From Streptomyces sp. NBC_00306 (GTDB taxonomy: Bacteria; Actinomycetota; Actinomycetes; Streptomycetales; Streptomycetaceae), in NCBI RefSeq assembly GCF_036169555.1, contig NZ_CP108032.1, positions 7,440,001 through 7,504,000 of the forward strand: DNA of 64,000 nt, written 5' to 3'. Both the position numbers and the translations under genes were made by a program. The notes beneath the pieces were generated by a model. The model made no database searches. It worked only from the letters and a program-made list of their open reading frames with translations, and had not been told where the DNA came from. Below are positions 31,583 through 41,657 of the stretch, one piece after another. Position 1 is the first letter of the stretch. The number at the start of each line of letters is the position of its first letter.

Positions 31583-32641
31583 ATGACAGTGAAGCGAGTG
31601 GGACTCGTGGTGCACCGGGGGCGCCCCGAGGCCGTGGCGGCGGCCGATGTCGTGACCGCATGGTGCGCGGAGAACGACATCGCCTGCACCGAGACCGACG
31701 TGTGGAACCTGGGCGAGCAGCGGCACAGCGCGCGTGAGGAGGTCGATGCCGCCGGGCATCCCGATCTCATCGTCACTCTGGGCGGTGACGGCACCTTCCT
31801 GCGGGGAGCCCGGCTGGCCGCCGAGAGCGACGCGGTCGTCCTCGGGGTGGACCTGGGCACGGTGGGTTTCCTCACCGAGGTCCCCGCGGCGGACGTCCGC
31901 CGGGCACTCGACGCCGTGCACGCCGGGCGCGCCCGGGTGGAGACCCGCATGCTGCTCACCATGCGTGCCTCACGTCGCCTCCAACTGCCCCAGGAGATGG
32001 AGACGGTGCTCTGCTACGGCCGGGGCCCGATGCTGCCGCCCCCGGTCGTCCCCGACGAGTCCGACCAGGGCGGGTGGGGAGTCTCGCTGCACGTCCGGGC
32101 GGTCAACGACGTCGTGGTGGAGAAACTCGTCCGCGACCGCCAGGTCGCCCTGGGCGTCTACGTCTCGGGGCGGCTGCTCGCCTCGTACTCCGCGGACGCC
32201 GTCCTGGTCGCGACGCCCACCGGGTCCACCGCCTACAGTTTCGCCGCGGGCGGTCCGGTCGTGTCGCCGTTCGCCGAGGCCGTGGTGTTCACTCCGGTCG
32301 CCCCGCACATGACCTTCAACCGGTCCGTCGTCGCCGCCCCCGACGAGCCGATCGGGCTGCGGGTCCTGCCGCACTCCGGACGGGCCGCGGTGAGCGTCGA
32401 CGGTCAGCTGCGGGGGCTGCTCGACCCCGGCGACTGGATCGGCGTCTTCGCCGCCGAGCGCCGGCTGCGGGTGATCCGGTTCGGACCGACCGACTTCTAC
32501 GGCCGGCTGCGGGACCGGATGGGGCTCACGGACGCCCCGGCGGCCGCGGCGGCGGGCGACCCCGCGCGTCTGTGGCCGGCCTCGGAACCGGTCCCCGCCG
32601 ATCTGCAACACCTGCGTCTGCCCCCTGGCTACGACGTCTGA
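31583..32641 (+). CDS. NAD(+)/NADH kinase
   Basis: A 352-residue ATP-NAD kinase that makes NADP. The catalytic GGDGTFLR is at residues 67-74 (D69). 'LGVDLGTVGFL', the N-D-V-V-V-E-K motif and 'TPTGSTAYSFAAGGP' complete the family signature. It is longer than the usual 290-300 residues because of an insert near 125-150 (PPPVVPDESDQGG) and a C-terminal extension. Streptomyces commonly carry more than one NAD kinase, and this lone copy, not linked to a recN/tlyA cluster, is probably the secondary one. The ATG has AGAGGA eight bases upstream. Confidence 0.92.
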   Translation: MTVKRVGLVVHRGRPEAVAAADVVTAWCAENDIACTETDVWNLGEQRHSAREEVDAAGHPDLIVTLGGDGTFLRGARLAAESDAVVLGVDLGTVGFLTEVPAADVRRALDAVHAGRARVETRMLLTMRASRRLQLPQEMETVLCYGRGPMLPPPVVPDESDQGGWGVSLHVRAVNDVVVEKLVRDRQVALGVYVSGRLLASYSADAVLVATPTGSTAYSFAAGGPVVSPFAEAVVFTPVAPHMTFNRSVVAAPDEPIGLRVLPHSGRAAVSVDGQLRGLLDPGDWIGVFAAERRLRVIRFGPTDFYGRLRDRMGLTDAPAAAAAGDPARLWPASEPVPADLQHLRLPPGYDV

Positions 32642-32948
32642 AACAGGCGGGCGGTGTCGGTCATCCCACGGCGGCATCCGTTGCGAGCTGGACGAACCGG
32701 CCGGTAACTTACGCGCACCGGTCGTCACCGCTTCGCGATCCGTCGCAGGTCGTCCGGTACGGTGGCCACGCTCCGGCCTCCCATCACCAGACATCGGCCG
32801 GTGCGGTGCACAGCGTGGTGCACTGATCAGCGAACTCATCGACACCGTCCACGACGACACCCTCCACGAGGGCACCGGACGCCTCAGGCGCCGGTGGCGA
32901 CAGCGCCCGTCCCGAGGCCGCCGGCCCGCGACACGACTGGGGAGTTTG
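32642..32948. other. Intergenic region upstream of pyruvate carboxylase
   Basis: About 305 bases without a gene. It holds the promoter of pyc. A self-complementary ACCGGCCGGT lies near 32697. GGAG at 32941 is the pyc ribosome site. Nothing else is clear. Confidence 0.45.
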
Positions 32949-35900
32949 ATGTTCGGCAAGGTATTGGTCGCCAACCGCGGTGAGATCGCCATTCGCGCGT
33001 TCCGCGCTGCGTTCGAGCTCGGCATCTCCACGGTGGCGGTCTTTCCGCACGAGGACCGCAACTCATTGCACCGGGCCAAAGCGGACGAGGCGTATCAGAT
33101 CGGCGAACCCGGCCATCCCGTGCGGGCCTACCTGTCCGTGGACGAGGTCGTCAAGGCCGCCCAGAAGGCGGGGGCCGACGCGATCTACCCCGGCTACGGA
33201 TTCCTCTCGGAGAATCCGGACCTGGCCGCCGCCTGCGCGGAGGCCGGTATCACGTTCGTCGGGCCGCCGGCCTCGGTCCTCCATCTGACCGGCAACAAGG
33301 CCCGTGCCGTCGCGGCGGCGAAGGAGGCCGGTGTACCGGTCCTCAAGTCGTCGGAGCCGACCACCGACGTGGACGCGCTCGTGGCGGCCTCCGAGGACAT
33401 CGGCTTCCCCGTCTTCGTCAAGGCCGTCGCCGGCGGCGGCGGCCGGGGCATGCGCCGGGTCGCCGAGCCCGGCGAGCTGCGCGAATGCATCGACGCGGCC
33501 ATGCGCGAGGCGCAGTCCGCGTTCGGCGACGCCACGGTCTTCCTCGAGCAGGCGGTCGTCAACCCCCGCCACATCGAGGTGCAGATCCTCGCCGACGCCG
33601 AGGGCAACGTGGTGCACCTGTACGAGCGCGACTGCTCGGTGCAGCGGCGTCACCAGAAGGTCGTCGAGATCGCCCCGGCCCCGAATCTGGACCCCGACCT
33701 GCGGGCGCGCATCTGCGCCGACGCCGTCGCCTTCGCCCGGCACATCGGCTATGTGAACGCGGGCACCGTCGAGTTCCTCGTCGACGAGCGCGGCAACCAC
33801 GTCTTCATCGAGATGAACCCCCGCATCCAGGTGGAGCACACGGTCACCGAGCAGGTCACCGGCCGTGACCTGGTGATCGGACAGCTGCGCATCGCGGCCG
33901 GGATGTCGCTGCCGGAACTGCGGCTCACCCAGGACGACATCGAGCTGAACGGCACCGCGCTCCAGTGCCGGATCACCACCGAGGACCCGGCCAACGGCTT
34001 CCGGCCCGACACCGGCACCATTTCCGCCTACCGGTCACCGGGCGGCCCCGGCGTACGGCTCGACGGCGGCACCGTGCACACCGGCGCCGAGGTGTCCGCG
34101 CACTTCGACTCGATGCTCGTCAAGCTGACCTGCCACGGGCACGACTTCGCGAACGCCGCCCGTCGGGCGCGCCGCGCCATCGCCGAGTTCCGCATCCGCG
34201 GTGTGTCCACCAACCTGCCCTTCCTCGGGGCGGTGCTCGACCACCCCGACTTCCGGGCCGGCCGTATCACCACGAGCTTCATCGACGAGCACCCGGAGCT
34301 CATCCGGGCCCGCCCCTCCGCCGACCGCGGCAGCCGTATGCTCAGCTATCTCGCGGAGACGACCGTCAACCGGCCCCACGGCCCGCGGCCGCAGGTCATC
34401 GACCCCGTCGACAAGCTGCCCGCCGTCTCCCTCACCACACCGGCGCCCGACGGCTCCCGGCAGCGCCTCGCGGCTCTCGGGCCGGAGGCGTTCGCCGCCG
34501 AACTGCGCAGGCAGAAGGCCGTGGCCGTCACCGACACGACGTTCCGTGACGCCCATCAGTCCCTGCTCGCGACCCGGGTGCGGACCCGCGATCTGCTCGC
34601 TGTCGCTCCCTACGTCGCCCGGACGGCTCCGGAACTGCTCAGCCTGGAGTGCTGGGGCGGCGCGACCTACGACGTGGCGCTGCGCTTCCTCGCCGAGGAC
34701 CCCTGGGAGCGGCTCGCTCAACTGCGCGAAGCGGTGCCCAACATCTGTACGCAGATGCTGCTGCGCGGACGCAACACCGTCGGCTACACGCCCTACCCGA
34801 CCGAGGTGACCGAGGCGTTCGTGGCCGAGGCCGCGGCGACCGGTATGGACATCTTCCGCATCTTCGACGCGCTCAACGACGTCAACCAGATGCGGCCGGC
34901 GATCGACGCGGTGCGGGCCACGGGTACGGCCCTGGCGGAAGTCGCCCTGTGCTACACCGCCGATCTCTCCGACCCCGCCGAGTCCCTCTACACGCTGGAC
35001 TACTACCTGCGCCTCGCTGAGGAGATCGTCGAGGCCGGGGCGCACGTCCTGGCCATCAAGGACATGGCGGGCCTGCTGCGCCCGCCGGCCGCCCGCACGC
35101 TGGTGACCGCGCTGCGGGAGCGGTTCGATCTGCCGGTGCATCTGCACACCCACGACACGGCCGGCGGACAGCTCGCGACACTGATCGCCGCGATCGACGC
35201 GGGAGTCGACGCCGTGGACGCCGCCGTCGCGTCGATGGCGGGCACCACCAGCCAGCCGCCGCTGTCGGCGCTGGTCGCCGCGACCGACCACAGCGAGCGG
35301 GCCACCGGGCTCTCGCTCCAGGCGGTCGGTGATTTGGAGCCGTACTGGGAGGCGACCCGGAAGGTCTACGCGCCGTTCGAGTCCGGTCTCGCCTCGCCCA
35401 CCGGCCGGATCTACCACCACGAGATTCCGGGCGGCCAGCTGTCGAACCTGCGCCAGCAGGCCATCGCGCTCGGCCTGGGCGACCGGTTCGAACTGATCGA
35501 GGACTGCTACGCCGCGGCCGACCGGATGCTGGGCCGCCTGGTGAAGGTGACCCCGTCGTCGAAGGTCGTGGGCGACCTGGCGCTGCATCTGGTGGGCGCC
35601 GGTGTGGAGGCCTCGGACTTCGAGTCCGATCCGGGCAAGTTCGATGTACCGGACTCGGTGATCGGGTTTCTCCGCGGCGAGCTGGGCGACCCGCCCGGCG
35701 GGTGGCCGGAGCCCTTCCGTACCCGTGCGCTGCAGGGCCGACCGGAGAAGGCGGACGCCCCGACCCTCGACGACGAGGACCGGCGAGGTCTTGCTCAGAC
35801 GCGCAGGGCGACCCTGAACCGGCTGCTGTTCCCCGGGCCGACCAAGGAGTTCGAGGCGCACCGTGAGTCCTACGGCGACACCTCGGTCCTGCCGACGCGG

Positions 35901-36326
35901 GACTTCCTCTACGGCCTGGAGCCCGAGACCGAGCACACGGTCACCCTCGAACCCGGAGTGACCCTGCTGATCGAGCTGGAGGCCATCTCGGAGGCCGACG
36001 AGCGGGGCTTCCGTACGGTCATGGCCACCCTCAACGGGCAGTTGCGGCCGGTGGCCGTGCGGGACGAGTCCGTCGCGACCGAGGTCAAGGCGGCGGAGAA
36101 GGCGGAGCGCGGCAACGAGCGTCATGTCGCGGCGCCGTTCGCCGGAGTGGTCACCCTCCAGGTCGCCGAGGGTGATTCGGTGGACGCCGGTCAGACGGTC
36201 GCCACCATCGAGGCGATGAAGATGGAGGCGTCCATCACCGCCCAGAGCGCGGGCACCGTGAGCAGGCTCGCGATCGGCAGGATTCAGCAGGTCGAGGCGG
36301 GCGATCTGCTCATCGAGCTCGGCTGA
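32949..36326 (+). CDS. pyc: Pyruvate carboxylase
   Basis: An 1125-residue biotin enzyme that carboxylates pyruvate to oxaloacetate, feeding the TCA cycle. Domains in order: biotin carboxylase (1-450, with 'KVLVANRGEIAIRAFRA', the GGGGRGM ATP loop and 'EMNPRIQVEHTVTEQ'), carboxyltransferase (about 505-800, with 'VTDTTFRDAHQSLLATRVRT' and 'HTHDTAGGQ' metal site), the linker and allosteric region, and C-terminal biotinyl domain with EAMKMEA (K1091). The length is that of a normal single-chain enzyme. GGAG lies four bases before the ATG. Its 3' end meets the LAL gene head-on across a shared hairpin. Confidence 0.97.
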   Translation: MFGKVLVANRGEIAIRAFRAAFELGISTVAVFPHEDRNSLHRAKADEAYQIGEPGHPVRAYLSVDEVVKAAQKAGADAIYPGYGFLSENPDLAAACAEAGITFVGPPASVLHLTGNKARAVAAAKEAGVPVLKSSEPTTDVDALVAASEDIGFPVFVKAVAGGGGRGMRRVAEPGELRECIDAAMREAQSAFGDATVFLEQAVVNPRHIEVQILADAEGNVVHLYERDCSVQRRHQKVVEIAPAPNLDPDLRARICADAVAFARHIGYVNAGTVEFLVDERGNHVFIEMNPRIQVEHTVTEQVTGRDLVIGQLRIAAGMSLPELRLTQDDIELNGTALQCRITTEDPANGFRPDTGTISAYRSPGGPGVRLDGGTVHTGAEVSAHFDSMLVKLTCHGHDFANAARRARRAIAEFRIRGVSTNLPFLGAVLDHPDFRAGRITTSFIDEHPELIRARPSADRGSRMLSYLAETTVNRPHGPRPQVIDPVDKLPAVSLTTPAPDGSRQRLAALGPEAFAAELRRQKAVAVTDTTFRDAHQSLLATRVRTRDLLAVAPYVARTAPELLSLECWGGATYDVALRFLAEDPWERLAQLREAVPNICTQMLLRGRNTVGYTPYPTEVTEAFVAEAAATGMDIFRIFDALNDVNQMRPAIDAVRATGTALAEVALCYTADLSDPAESLYTLDYYLRLAEEIVEAGAHVLAIKDMAGLLRPPAARTLVTALRERFDLPVHLHTHDTAGGQLATLIAAIDAGVDAVDAAVASMAGTTSQPPLSALVAATDHSERATGLSLQAVGDLEPYWEATRKVYAPFESGLASPTGRIYHHEIPGGQLSNLRQQAIALGLGDRFELIEDCYAAADRMLGRLVKVTPSSKVVGDLALHLVGAGVEASDFESDPGKFDVPDSVIGFLRGELGDPPGGWPEPFRTRALQGRPEKADAPTLDDEDRRGLAQTRRATLNRLLFPGPTKEFEAHRESYGDTSVLPTRDFLYGLEPETEHTVTLEPGVTLLIELEAISEADERGFRTVMATLNGQLRPVAVRDESVATEVKAAEKAERGNERHVAAPFAGVVTLQVAEGDSVDAGQTVATIEAMKMEASITAQSAGTVSRLAIGRIQQVEAGDLLIELG

Positions 36327-36336
36327 CGCACACCGC

Positions 36337-36379
36337 GGACGGTCCGGCGCGCGCCCCTCAGGGGCCCGCCGGGCCGTCC
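36337..36379. terminator. Shared hairpin between convergent pyc and LAL genes
   Basis: The arms 36337-36349 and 36367-36379 pair over 13 bases with one G-U/T-G step. The structure begins just after the pyc stop and its right arm lies in the last codons of the LAL gene, so it could end transcription from both sides. Confidence 0.65.
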
Positions 36380-39264
36380 GTCGTCTCCGGCGGCGGACGG
36401 TGCGCGGGCCAGGAGTTGAGCGCGGTGGCCAGCTGCGCGCGCGAACGGACGTCCAGCTTCTGGTAGATGCGGGTCAGCCTGGCCTCGACCGTCTTCACAC
36501 TGAGGTAGAGCTTCGCCGCCGCCTCCTGGTTGCTGGCGCCCTCACGGACCAGTGCCGCGAGACGCAGCTCCGCCTCCGTCAGGGAGTTCTGAGCGCCGCC
36601 GCGGGCGGGATCGGGCTCGGCCGAGCGGGACGGCGTCTCCGCCGCCAGCGCCAGCCAGGGCAGTGCTCCCGTGCGTTCGAAGACCGCGGCCGCCGTCTGG
36701 AGGGCGCTCTGAGCGGAGGAGCGCCGTCGGCGACGGCGCTCGACCCGGGCCAGCGCGATGAGGGCCCGCCCCCGCTCCAGCGGCAGTCCCGCCGCGTCGA
36801 ACCGCTCGGCGGTCTCCGTCAGCAGCTCCGCCGCCTCTTCGGGCTTGCCGCTCGCCGCCAGATACAGCGCGTACGCCCGGTCGCAGCCCAGCAGTACGGT
36901 CGTCCGGCCGAGCCGTTCGGCCACCGGGCGGACACCGGCCAGCAGGAAGGCGGCCTCCTCCGGGGCGTCTCCGGCGACCAGCGCCTCCGCCAACTCCTCG
37001 TGCCAGCGCAGCATCGACGGGTCGACGGTCGACTGGGCCTGCTCGTCCGCGCGGACACGGCGCAGCGTCTCCACGGCTTCCGTCACGTCGCCTGCGACGA
37101 GTTGGACCCGGCCGAGCGCGTAGAGACTGCGGGAGAGGAAGACCCGGTCACCCTCCTCCTCGGACGCCTGGACACTGCGCCGGGCGTAGCTCGCGGCGCG
37201 CGCGAAGCTGCCGCCCGCGGTCTCGGCGAGGGCCAGGGCGTACCAAGCGGGCCCGGGGGACAGCCCGGCCTCCAGGGTCAGGGCGAGGGACCGTCCGGCG
37301 TGGGCCACCGCCGCGGCACACAGGCCCTGGCGGGCCTCGATCTCCGCGAGCGTCCGGAAGAGTTCGATGGCGTCCTCGACGGTGCCCCGCCGCTCGACGA
37401 GCGGCAGCAGCGCGTTCAGCTGATCGCGGGCGTCGGTGAGCCGGTCGTCGAACAGGGCATGACGGATCGTCAGGATCTGGGCCGCGTTGCGGATGCCGAG
37501 CGGACGGTCGACCAGTTCGAGCGCACGCGCCTCCGCGAGCACCCGCTGCTCCTCCGCGGAGCCGAGGACCCGTTCCATGCGTGCCTGCACCGTCAGGGCC
37601 CGGGTCGCCGTCTGCCGGTCGCCCACCGAGGCTGCGAGCCGGGCCGATTCGACGGCGGCCGCGCGGGAGCGTACGGGATCACCGTCGGCGAGCACGTACT
37701 TGACCGCCAGCCGGAGCTGGACGGCCGCTCGCAGGGCCGTGTCGTCCTCCGAGTCCTCCATGGCGTGCACATAGGTCTCGTCGAGGTCGCCGAGCCCCTG
37801 GCCCGCCGTGTCCAGCACCGCGAGACGAGCGCGCACCCGGTCGGCGGGGGTGGCGTCACGGGCCAGCAGATCGGTGGCGGCGCGCATCGCGAGATCCGCG
37901 CGCGCCGCCCGCGCGGCTTCCTCGGCCGCATCCACGAGCCGCGCTATCCGCTTCCCGCCGTGCTCGACGGGTGTGGACTCGGCGGCGAGCAGGGCGAGTT
38001 CGGCGGCCAGGGCGCTGTTGCCGCGGCGGCGCGCGGTGTCGGCCGCCGCGGCGACCTCCTGCGCGAGGTGTTCGTCGGGCGCGTCGGCGGCCAGCGCCCG
38101 GTGCCGTACCGCTTCGACGGGGTCGTTGACCACGCGGGCCAGTGCGGTGTGCCCCGCGCTGCGCTCGTTCCAGCAGGCGTCGTGCACGAGGGTGGACGGC
38201 AGGACGCCGGCGCTGAAGGCGACGGTGCCGTCCTCGGTGAGCGTGATGAGGTTCGCCCGCTCGGCGGCGGCGAGGTCGGCCTCTGCCGTGGCGCGGCCCG
38301 CGCGGCGGATCAGAGCCGCTGTCGGCCGCAGCGCCAGGGCGGCGAGCAGCAGGGTGGCGCGTACGGCCGGGGAGGCGGCGCCCAGGAGCTGCCGGGCGAG
38401 GTCGCGGGCACGGCCCGACAGCGACAGTGCCTCGGCGTGGTGGACCGGTGTCCGGGCGTCGGCGAGCGAACGGCCGACGGCGAGCGCCAGCCGGGGATTG
38501 CCGCCGCTGGCCCGGTGGATACGGCCGGCCATCCGGGACGGCAGCCGGTGGTGGACGAGGAGCTCGGCGATCTCGTCGGCGTGCAGGGCCGGCACGAACA
38601 GCACATCCGCCTCGGAGGGCACCCACAGAGCTTCGGGGCCTGACGGGTCCTGCGGGGGCTCGCCGGGTCCCGGAGCCGTGGGGGAGTACGCGGAAGGGGT
38701 CTCGGCGGCGATGACCCGCAGCGCCGGCGGAGCCAGATGCAGCGCGAAGCGCAGCAGGTCCGCGCTGTCGGCGTCGATGTGCTGGACGCCGTCGACGACG
38801 AGCAGGACCGGAGCCCGCGCGGCGAGGGTCCGCAGGATCTGGGCCAGGGCGAGCCGCAGCGCGATGGGATCCCAACCGCCCTCGGGGATGGGCGCCTCGC
38901 GGCACAGCATGGCGACGGCGCTGCGCTGCGGTCCGGGCAGTGCTTCGAGTGCGTCGGCCGCTCCGGGACCGCCGGGCCCGCCGGGGGCGTGAGTGGCGGG
39001 CCACGACACGGAGGCCCGGACGGACGCGAGAAGGGCGGCCGCCGCCGCTCCGGGTATGTCCCGGTCGGCGGGCAATGTGGCCAGCCAGAGCACGGTCTCG
39101 CCGCGGGACTCGGCCTGTGCGGCGGCGGCCAGGGCCATCTCCGTCTTGCCGATTCCGGCGGGACCGGTGAGGAGCGCGCGCCCCCGGGTGTGCAGGACCC
39201 GCTCGAGCCGGGCCAGGAGCTCGGCCCGCCCGACCGGCGCGGGGCGGTGAACCGTCGACGTCAC
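36358..39264 (-). CDS. LAL-type (large ATP-binding LuxR) transcriptional regulator
   Basis: A 968-residue regulator. An AAA/STAND-type NTPase lies at the N-terminus, with Walker A GPAGIGKTE (34-42) and Walker B 'VLLVVDGVQH'. A long helical TPR-like region fills the middle (about 350-870). A C-terminal LuxR helix-turn-helix closes it: LTEAELRLAALVREGASNQE, then 'SVKTVEARLTRIYQKLDVRSRAQL'. LAL proteins activate secondary-metabolite or carbohydrate genes in actinomycetes. No biosynthetic cluster is next to it, so the target is unknown. The GTG at 39264 is chosen over the ATG at 39318 because an AAGGGGGG stretch lies eight bases upstream and the N-terminus fits the family. Confidence 0.9.
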   Translation of the reverse strand: MTSTVHRPAPVGRAELLARLERVLHTRGRALLTGPAGIGKTEMALAAAAQAESRGETVLWLATLPADRDIPGAAAAALLASVRASVSWPATHAPGGPGGPGAADALEALPGPQRSAVAMLCREAPIPEGGWDPIALRLALAQILRTLAARAPVLLVVDGVQHIDADSADLLRFALHLAPPALRVIAAETPSAYSPTAPGPGEPPQDPSGPEALWVPSEADVLFVPALHADEIAELLVHHRLPSRMAGRIHRASGGNPRLALAVGRSLADARTPVHHAEALSLSGRARDLARQLLGAASPAVRATLLLAALALRPTAALIRRAGRATAEADLAAAERANLITLTEDGTVAFSAGVLPSTLVHDACWNERSAGHTALARVVNDPVEAVRHRALAADAPDEHLAQEVAAAADTARRRGNSALAAELALLAAESTPVEHGGKRIARLVDAAEEAARAARADLAMRAATDLLARDATPADRVRARLAVLDTAGQGLGDLDETYVHAMEDSEDDTALRAAVQLRLAVKYVLADGDPVRSRAAAVESARLAASVGDRQTATRALTVQARMERVLGSAEEQRVLAEARALELVDRPLGIRNAAQILTIRHALFDDRLTDARDQLNALLPLVERRGTVEDAIELFRTLAEIEARQGLCAAAVAHAGRSLALTLEAGLSPGPAWYALALAETAGGSFARAASYARRSVQASEEEGDRVFLSRSLYALGRVQLVAGDVTEAVETLRRVRADEQAQSTVDPSMLRWHEELAEALVAGDAPEEAAFLLAGVRPVAERLGRTTVLLGCDRAYALYLAASGKPEEAAELLTETAERFDAAGLPLERGRALIALARVERRRRRRSSAQSALQTAAAVFERTGALPWLALAAETPSRSAEPDPARGGAQNSLTEAELRLAALVREGASNQEAAAKLYLSVKTVEARLTRIYQKLDVRSRAQLATALNSWPAHRPPPETTDGPAGP

Positions 39265-39453
39265 GCCCTTCACCCCCCTTGTGACCTGCGCAGGTCTCTG
39301 CCTGTGAGTGCAGAGCATACGAATCAGGCCACGGCAGTCCAGGCCCCGCGTCCGACATTCGGACGCGAGGTCCGGGAACGGCGGTGGGGCGCGCCCGCGG
39401 AATGTGCCGCGAACGCGCCCCTGACCAGCCCTGTGCTGCTGTGGTGCGGGTGC

Positions 39454-41283
39454 TCAGAAGGTGAGACTCCAGGAGTCGATGTAACCGGTGTCACCCGAGG
39501 CCACATCGCGGACCTGCAGCTTCCACATTCCGTTGGCGACCTCGCTGGAGGCGTCGACGGTGTAGGTCGCCACGACGTTGTCGGCGCTGTCGGAGGACGA
39601 GGACGCCTTCAGGTTGCGCACGGTGCCGTCGGGGGCGACCAGATCGACGACGAGGTCGCCGCGCCAGGTGTGCTTGATGTCGACGGCGACCTTGAGTGCG
39701 GCGGGGGCGTTGCCGGAGCGGCCCGAGACGGCGATCGTGGAGCTCACGGTCGCGTTGTCGCTGATCGTGACGTCCGCGGCGTTGGTGAATGTCGCGCCAC
39801 CGGGAGTCGTGGTCGTCACAGCGTTCACGGTCTTGGTGGCGTCGGCGATGCCGGTGCCGCAGCCGCCGGTGCACGTGCCCGGCAGCGCACGGGCGTTGGC
39901 CTTGATCGCGGACTCGATGTCGGCGGGCGTCAGGGCCGGCTTGGCCGACTCCAGCAGCGCGGCGAGCCCGGCGATGTGCGGGGCCGCCATCGAAGTGCCC
40001 TGGTACGGCTTGTAGTTCTCCGCCGACTGCGTGGTGGTACCGGAGTTCAGGGTGGAGAGAATACCGTTCTCGGGGGTCGTCACGGTACCGGGGGTGTCGG
40101 TGGCGCGGCGGGTCTCACCGCCGGGCGCGGCCACATCGACGCTGGTGCCGAAGTTCGAGTAGAACGACCGGTTGCCCTCGCGGCTGGTGGAGGCCACGTT
40201 GATGATGTTGGCGCAGTTCGCGGGGGTGAAGCCGGAGGCGTTCGCGTTGCTGTTGCCGGCCGCGACGACGACCGTGGTGCCGCGGGAGACGGCGCCGTTG
40301 ATCGCGTTCTGGTAGACGCTCGGGCAGGTGGCGCTCGAACCACCGAGGCTCAGGTTGATGACCTTCGCGGGGGTGGCGTTCGCCGGGACGCCGGGCACAC
40401 TGCCGCCCGAGGCCCAGGTGATCGCGTCGGCGATGTCCGCGGAGGACCCGCCGCACTTGCCGAGCACCCGGACGGGCTGGATCTTCGCGTTGTACGCGAT
40501 GCCGGCGACGCCCTTGGTGTTGTTCGTGGACGCCGCCACGGTGCCCGCGACGTGCGTACCGTGCCAGGACGAGTTGCTCGCCTTGGAGCCCGCACCGCAC
40601 TCGCCGTCGGTGGCGTTCCAGTCGCCCTCGTCCTTGGCGTTGTTGTCCCGGCCGTTGCCGTCACGGGCGTCCGCGGAGGAGGAGATGAAGTCGTAGCCCG
40701 ACACCACGTTGCCCGCGACGTCGGAGTGGGTGGCGTAGCCGGTGTCGATGACGGCGACGGTGACACCGCTGCCGGTGGTCTTGTCCCAGGCGCCGGGCAC
40801 GTTCATGCCGCCGGTGGCCTCGAACAGGTCCCACTGCTTGGCGTACTCGGTGTCGTCGGGCGTGACCGCCATCGCGTAGGCGCGGATGTCGGGTTCGACG
40901 GATGCCACCGAGGGGTCACCGCGGAAGGCGTTCATGACCTCGGCGAGGTCCTTCTTCGAGGCCTCGCCGCCCAGGTCCACCAGGGCGGCACCGCCGGCGA
41001 GCCGGCGCTCGAAGGCAAGGTCCTCGCCGGTCGCGGAACCCTTGGCGGTCGCGTCACCGGCGGCGGCGGTGTTGGAACGTGCCTCCGCCGTGGTCGCCTT
41101 GTAGGTGACGATGACCTTCTCGACCGGCGAGACCGGCAGGCCGGCCATGGCCTGCGAGGCCGGAGCCGGCTTCGGCGAGGGGGGCGGGGTGGCGGCGAGG
41201 GCTACGGAGGACGTGGCGGCCACGGCGGCGATCGTGGCACTCGCAGCCACGACGGCTATGAGTCTCCGTCTGGAACCGTTCAA
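39454..41283 (-). CDS. Secreted subtilisin-like serine protease (S8) with a P-domain
   Basis: A 609-residue secreted protease. The signal peptide is residues 1-31 (IAVVAASATIAAVAAT...ALA). An I9-type propeptide follows to about residue 140. The catalytic domain carries D180 (VAVIDTGYATHSD), H241 (SSWHGTHVAGT) and S431 (YQGTSMAAPHIAG), a complete triad. A P-domain (proprotein-convertase type) occupies the last 125 residues, ending 'GYIDSWSLTF'. A TTG start at 41283 is chosen because AAGGGGA lies six to seven bases upstream and the signal peptide begins directly. No in-frame ATG fits. It is divergent from the hydroquinone reductase gene. Confidence 0.93.
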   Translation of the reverse strand: MNGSRRRLIAVVAASATIAAVAATSSVALAATPPPSPKPAPASQAMAGLPVSPVEKVIVTYKATTAEARSNTAAAGDATAKGSATGEDLAFERRLAGGAALVDLGGEASKKDLAEVMNAFRGDPSVASVEPDIRAYAMAVTPDDTEYAKQWDLFEATGGMNVPGAWDKTTGSGVTVAVIDTGYATHSDVAGNVVSGYDFISSSADARDGNGRDNNAKDEGDWNATDGECGAGSKASNSSWHGTHVAGTVAASTNNTKGVAGIAYNAKIQPVRVLGKCGGSSADIADAITWASGGSVPGVPANATPAKVINLSLGGSSATCPSVYQNAINGAVSRGTTVVVAAGNSNANASGFTPANCANIINVASTSREGNRSFYSNFGTSVDVAAPGGETRRATDTPGTVTTPENGILSTLNSGTTTQSAENYKPYQGTSMAAPHIAGLAALLESAKPALTPADIESAIKANARALPGTCTGGCGTGIADATKTVNAVTTTTPGGATFTNAADVTISDNATVSSTIAVSGRSGNAPAALKVAVDIKHTWRGDLVVDLVAPDGTVRNLKASSSSDSADNVVATYTVDASSEVANGMWKLQVRDVASGDTGYIDSWSLTF

Positions 41284-41657
41284 GGTGTTCCCCTTCAGAT
41301 GACGGCGCGGAGCGCGGCGGACGGCGCGGGAATCGCGGTTCGCTGTGGGGGTGCGACCCGCGATTCCCTGGGCCGGGTACGCCCGTGCGCCCCCCGCCGT
41401 CGCAAACGGCCCCTGGTCAAGGGCCGCCACCGGCGAAACCCCTGATTTCCATGCACCTGACATCAACGAGTCGGGGCACGAGATCCGCCGGTTCGGCAGA
41501 CAGTAGGGAACGCCGAGATGAACCCGATACGGGGAAAACCCTTGTCACCCCGTGCGGGGACCCGCGAGAGGGCAGGGCGCGACGCAGACTGGGCATGCGT
41601 ACAGCGCACGGCCGCACCCGGCCGCGCGGCAGGACGCAGAGCGGAAGGAGACAGCAC
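41284..41657. other. Divergent intergenic region, protease / hydroquinone reductase
   Basis: About 375 bases carrying both promoters. I see no strong inverted repeat. GGAAGGAG at about 41643 is the ribosome site of the right-hand gene. Confidence 0.45.

Noticed and set aside
38737..41445. A 902-codon plus-strand open frame across the LAL and protease genes
   Set aside because: It spans two unrelated minus-strand genes and their promoters and has no family-like segments.
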